Below are positions 12,592-14,225 of a stretch of DNA of 14,225 nucleotides, in pieces. The number at the start of each line of letters is the position of its first letter. Position 1 is the first letter of the stretch. A model generated the notes under the pieces. It saw nothing but the letters and a program-made list of their open reading frames with translations. It was not told the origin of the DNA and did not search any database. Both the position numbers and the translations under genes were made by a program. Source of the DNA: Methanoregula sp. (GTDB lineage Archaea > Halobacteriota > Methanomicrobia > Methanomicrobiales > Methanospirillaceae); the NCBI GenBank assembly GCA_030653335.1, contig JAURZP010000004.1, positions 1-14,225 on the forward strand. The letters run 5' to 3'.

Positions 12592-14225
12592 GTGTACACT
12601 AAACCTCCTCACAAAATCAGCATCACGGATACAACACTCCGGGATGCCCACCAGTCGCTCATGGCAACCCGGCTCCGGACCGAGGACATGATCCCTCTCG
12701 CACGGGAACTTGATACCTGCGGGTTTTTTTCAGTTGAAGCATGGGGAGGCGCCACCTTCGATACCTGCATACGGTTCTTAAATGATGATCCCTGGGACCG
12801 TCTCCGATCCCTCAAGGCTGAACTGAAACAGACACCCATCCAGATGCTGCTCCGGGGACAGAACCTTGTCGGGTACCGTCATTACCCGGACGATGTTGTC
12901 GACAAATTCGTTACAGCAGCTCACAAAAACGGTGTTGATATATTCCGGATCTTTGATGCCCTCAATGATATCCGCAACATGACGCAGTCGATGAAGCAGG
13001 TCAAGAATGTCGGCGGACACTTACAGGGAACCATATCCTACACAACAAGCCCGGTCCACAACACGGGTACATTCATCGAGATGGCCCGGGACCTCTACTC
13101 TCACGACTGCGATTCCATCTGCATCAAGGATATGGCCGGGCTCATCATGCCACAAGCCACACGGGATCTGATTACAGGCATCAAAAAAGCAGTGGATGTT
13201 AAGGTCGGCCTGCACAGCCATTGCACGAGCGGGATTGCCCCCCAGAGTTACCAGGCTGCGATCGATGCCGGTGTTGATATTCTCGATACCGCAATGTCCC
13301 CGTTCTCCATGGGTACGTCCCAACCGCCCACCGAGAGTGTTGTTGCGTCTCTCATTGGTACATCACGAGACACCGGCATTGACCTGATCAAACTTCGTGA
13401 TGTCCGGAATACCTGCATGCAGATCCGCAAAAAATATGCCGGCCTGATCAACCCGATATCGGAACGGGTAGACAGTGATGTCCTCATCTACCAGCTTCCC
13501 GGCGGAATGATCTCAAACCTTGTATCCCAGTTGCAGGAACAGGATGCACTCAACCGGATGGATGAAGTGCTTGCAGAAATACCAAGGGTCAGGGAAGAAC
13601 TAGGATATCCACCGCTTGTTACCCCCACCAGCCAGATTGTCGGGACGCAGGCGGTGCTCAATGTGCTGGCTGGTGGAGAGCGATACAGAACGGTGACACA
13701 GGAAGTAAAGGACTATGTCCGTGGACTCTATGGCAAATCTCCTGCACCGGTAAACGAAGTGATCCGGAGATTGATTATCGGGGATACAGAAGTTGTTACC
13801 ACCCGTCCTGCCGACCTGCTCGAACCCGCGTATGAAAAGATGAAAGCAGAAGCAGTGAAAGCCGGCCTGATAAAAAAAGAGGAGGATGTGCTCACCTGCA
13901 TACTGTATCCGGCTATTGCCCCGGCATTTCTTAAAGGTGAGAAAACGCAGGAAGAGATCCCAAAAAAGCATGCTGTGACAAAACCCGCAGCCGATATGCC
14001 CAGCCAGATGGAAGTGGAGGTGGACGGCGAGGTCTTCTCGGTCCGTATTGTATCTGTTGGCGGGAGTAAAGTTGCCGTGGCTGGCATTACACCACAGAAG
14101 ATCCCAAGGGGAGATGTTGCCGGGGGAATCAGGAGTAATATGCAGGGTATGGTGCTCAAGCTCATGGTCAACCGGAGTGCAGCTGTCAAGAAAGGAGATA
14201 CCCTGTTGGTCCTCGAGGCAATGAA
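12592..14225 (+). CDS. pycB: Pyruvate carboxylase subunit B (oxaloacetate decarboxylase alpha-like), cut at right edge
   Basis: 544 complete codons are visible. It carries the carboxyltransferase domain and the biotin-carrier domain of two-subunit archaeal pyruvate carboxylase, which makes oxaloacetate for biosynthesis; PycA supplies biotin carboxylase. Visible features are ITDTTLRDAHQSL (residues 11-23, metal-site Asp), LLRGQN (86-91), K179 in SICIKDMAGL (the lysine carboxylated in this family), and the metal-binding His pair in GLHSHCTSG (H208, H210). Near the end SNMQGMVLKL then VLEAM leads to the biotin lysine, whose codon is cut (only AA is seen). The start is GTG at 12592 with GAGGT 7 nt upstream. 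Decarboxylase alpha subunits share this layout, so the name rests on the methanogen context. Confidence 0.9.
   Translation, partial: MYTKPPHKISITDTTLRDAHQSLMATRLRTEDMIPLARELDTCGFFSVEAWGGATFDTCIRFLNDDPWDRLRSLKAELKQTPIQMLLRGQNLVGYRHYPDDVVDKFVTAAHKNGVDIFRIFDALNDIRNMTQSMKQVKNVGGHLQGTISYTTSPVHNTGTFIEMARDLYSHDCDSICIKDMAGLIMPQATRDLITGIKKAVDVKVGLHSHCTSGIAPQSYQAAIDAGVDILDTAMSPFSMGTSQPPTESVVASLIGTSRDTGIDLIKLRDVRNTCMQIRKKYAGLINPISERVDSDVLIYQLPGGMISNLVSQLQEQDALNRMDEVLAEIPRVREELGYPPLVTPTSQIVGTQAVLNVLAGGERYRTVTQEVKDYVRGLYGKSPAPVNEVIRRLIIGDTEVVTTRPADLLEPAYEKMKAEAVKAGLIKKEEDVLTCILYPAIAPAFLKGEKTQEEIPKKHAVTKPAADMPSQMEVEVDGEVFSVRIVSVGGSKVAVAGITPQKIPRGDVAGGIRSNMQGMVLKLMVNRSAAVKKGDTLLVLEAM

Noticed and set aside
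1..14225. CRISPR arrays, tRNA, rRNA or insertion sequences
   Set aside because: No regularly spaced repeats, tRNA-like cloverleaf, rRNA motifs or transposase frames were seen on either strand.

Overview
The window looks archaeal, most likely from a hydrogenotrophic methanogen of the Methanomicrobiales (Methanoregula/Methanosphaerula-like). This rests on family content and gene style, not on a database search: an Mbh/Mrp-type membrane module with archaeal gene order, a DUF63 membrane protein, an HtpX and PycB of archaeal type, tandem-domain universal stress proteins, GTG/TTG starts, short overlaps and T-run ends. By eye the composition is close to half GC.

Region 1 (1-4421, minus strand) is a tightly overlapping operon. 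In transcription order it holds mnhE, mnhF, mnhG, a DUF4040 (MbhD-like) subunit, an MbhE-like subunit, mnhB, mnhC, mnhD and a second NuoL/MnhD-like subunit cut by the left edge. Together they form the cation/proton antiporter half of a Mrp, Mbh or Mbx-type complex; whether hydrogenase or other subunits follow lies outside the window. The MbhE-like gene has an in-frame TAA at codon 34, while its reading frame and conserved protein sequence continue to the expected overlap with mnhB.

Region 2 (4422-7775) is a stress and accessory zone. Two convergent tandem-USP genes (plus 4927-5835, minus 6134-7003) flank a short stretch that looks like the broken start of a membrane transporter. To the right lie an unexplained GC-rich block (about 7080-7330) and the remains of a CorC/HlyC (DUF21 plus transporter-associated domain) protein, reduced to its two ends.

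Region 3 (7776-9444, plus) holds dedA, a possible 40-residue coupled small ORF, and htpX, which together suggest a membrane-maintenance operon. Region 4 (9445-10993) is a roughly 650-base non-coding stretch leading into a DUF63 gene with a structured leader, a strong Shine-Dalgarno sequence and a possible 17-residue leader peptide.

Region 5 (11102-12405) holds a decayed beta-carbonic anhydrase gene (two frameshifts and loss of the catalytic Arg), then a nested inverted repeat and a possible small transcript or 27-residue peptide, then a HEAT-repeat protein. Region 6 (12592-14225) is pycB, the transcarboxylase/biotin-carrier subunit of pyruvate carboxylase, cut by the right edge at the biotin lysine codon.

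The most notable theme is gene decay set between intact genes: one nonsense-interrupted operon subunit, two clear pseudogenes and one likely remnant. Two of the frameshifts look like loss of one T from a run of five. No IS element, CRISPR array, tRNA or rRNA was seen.
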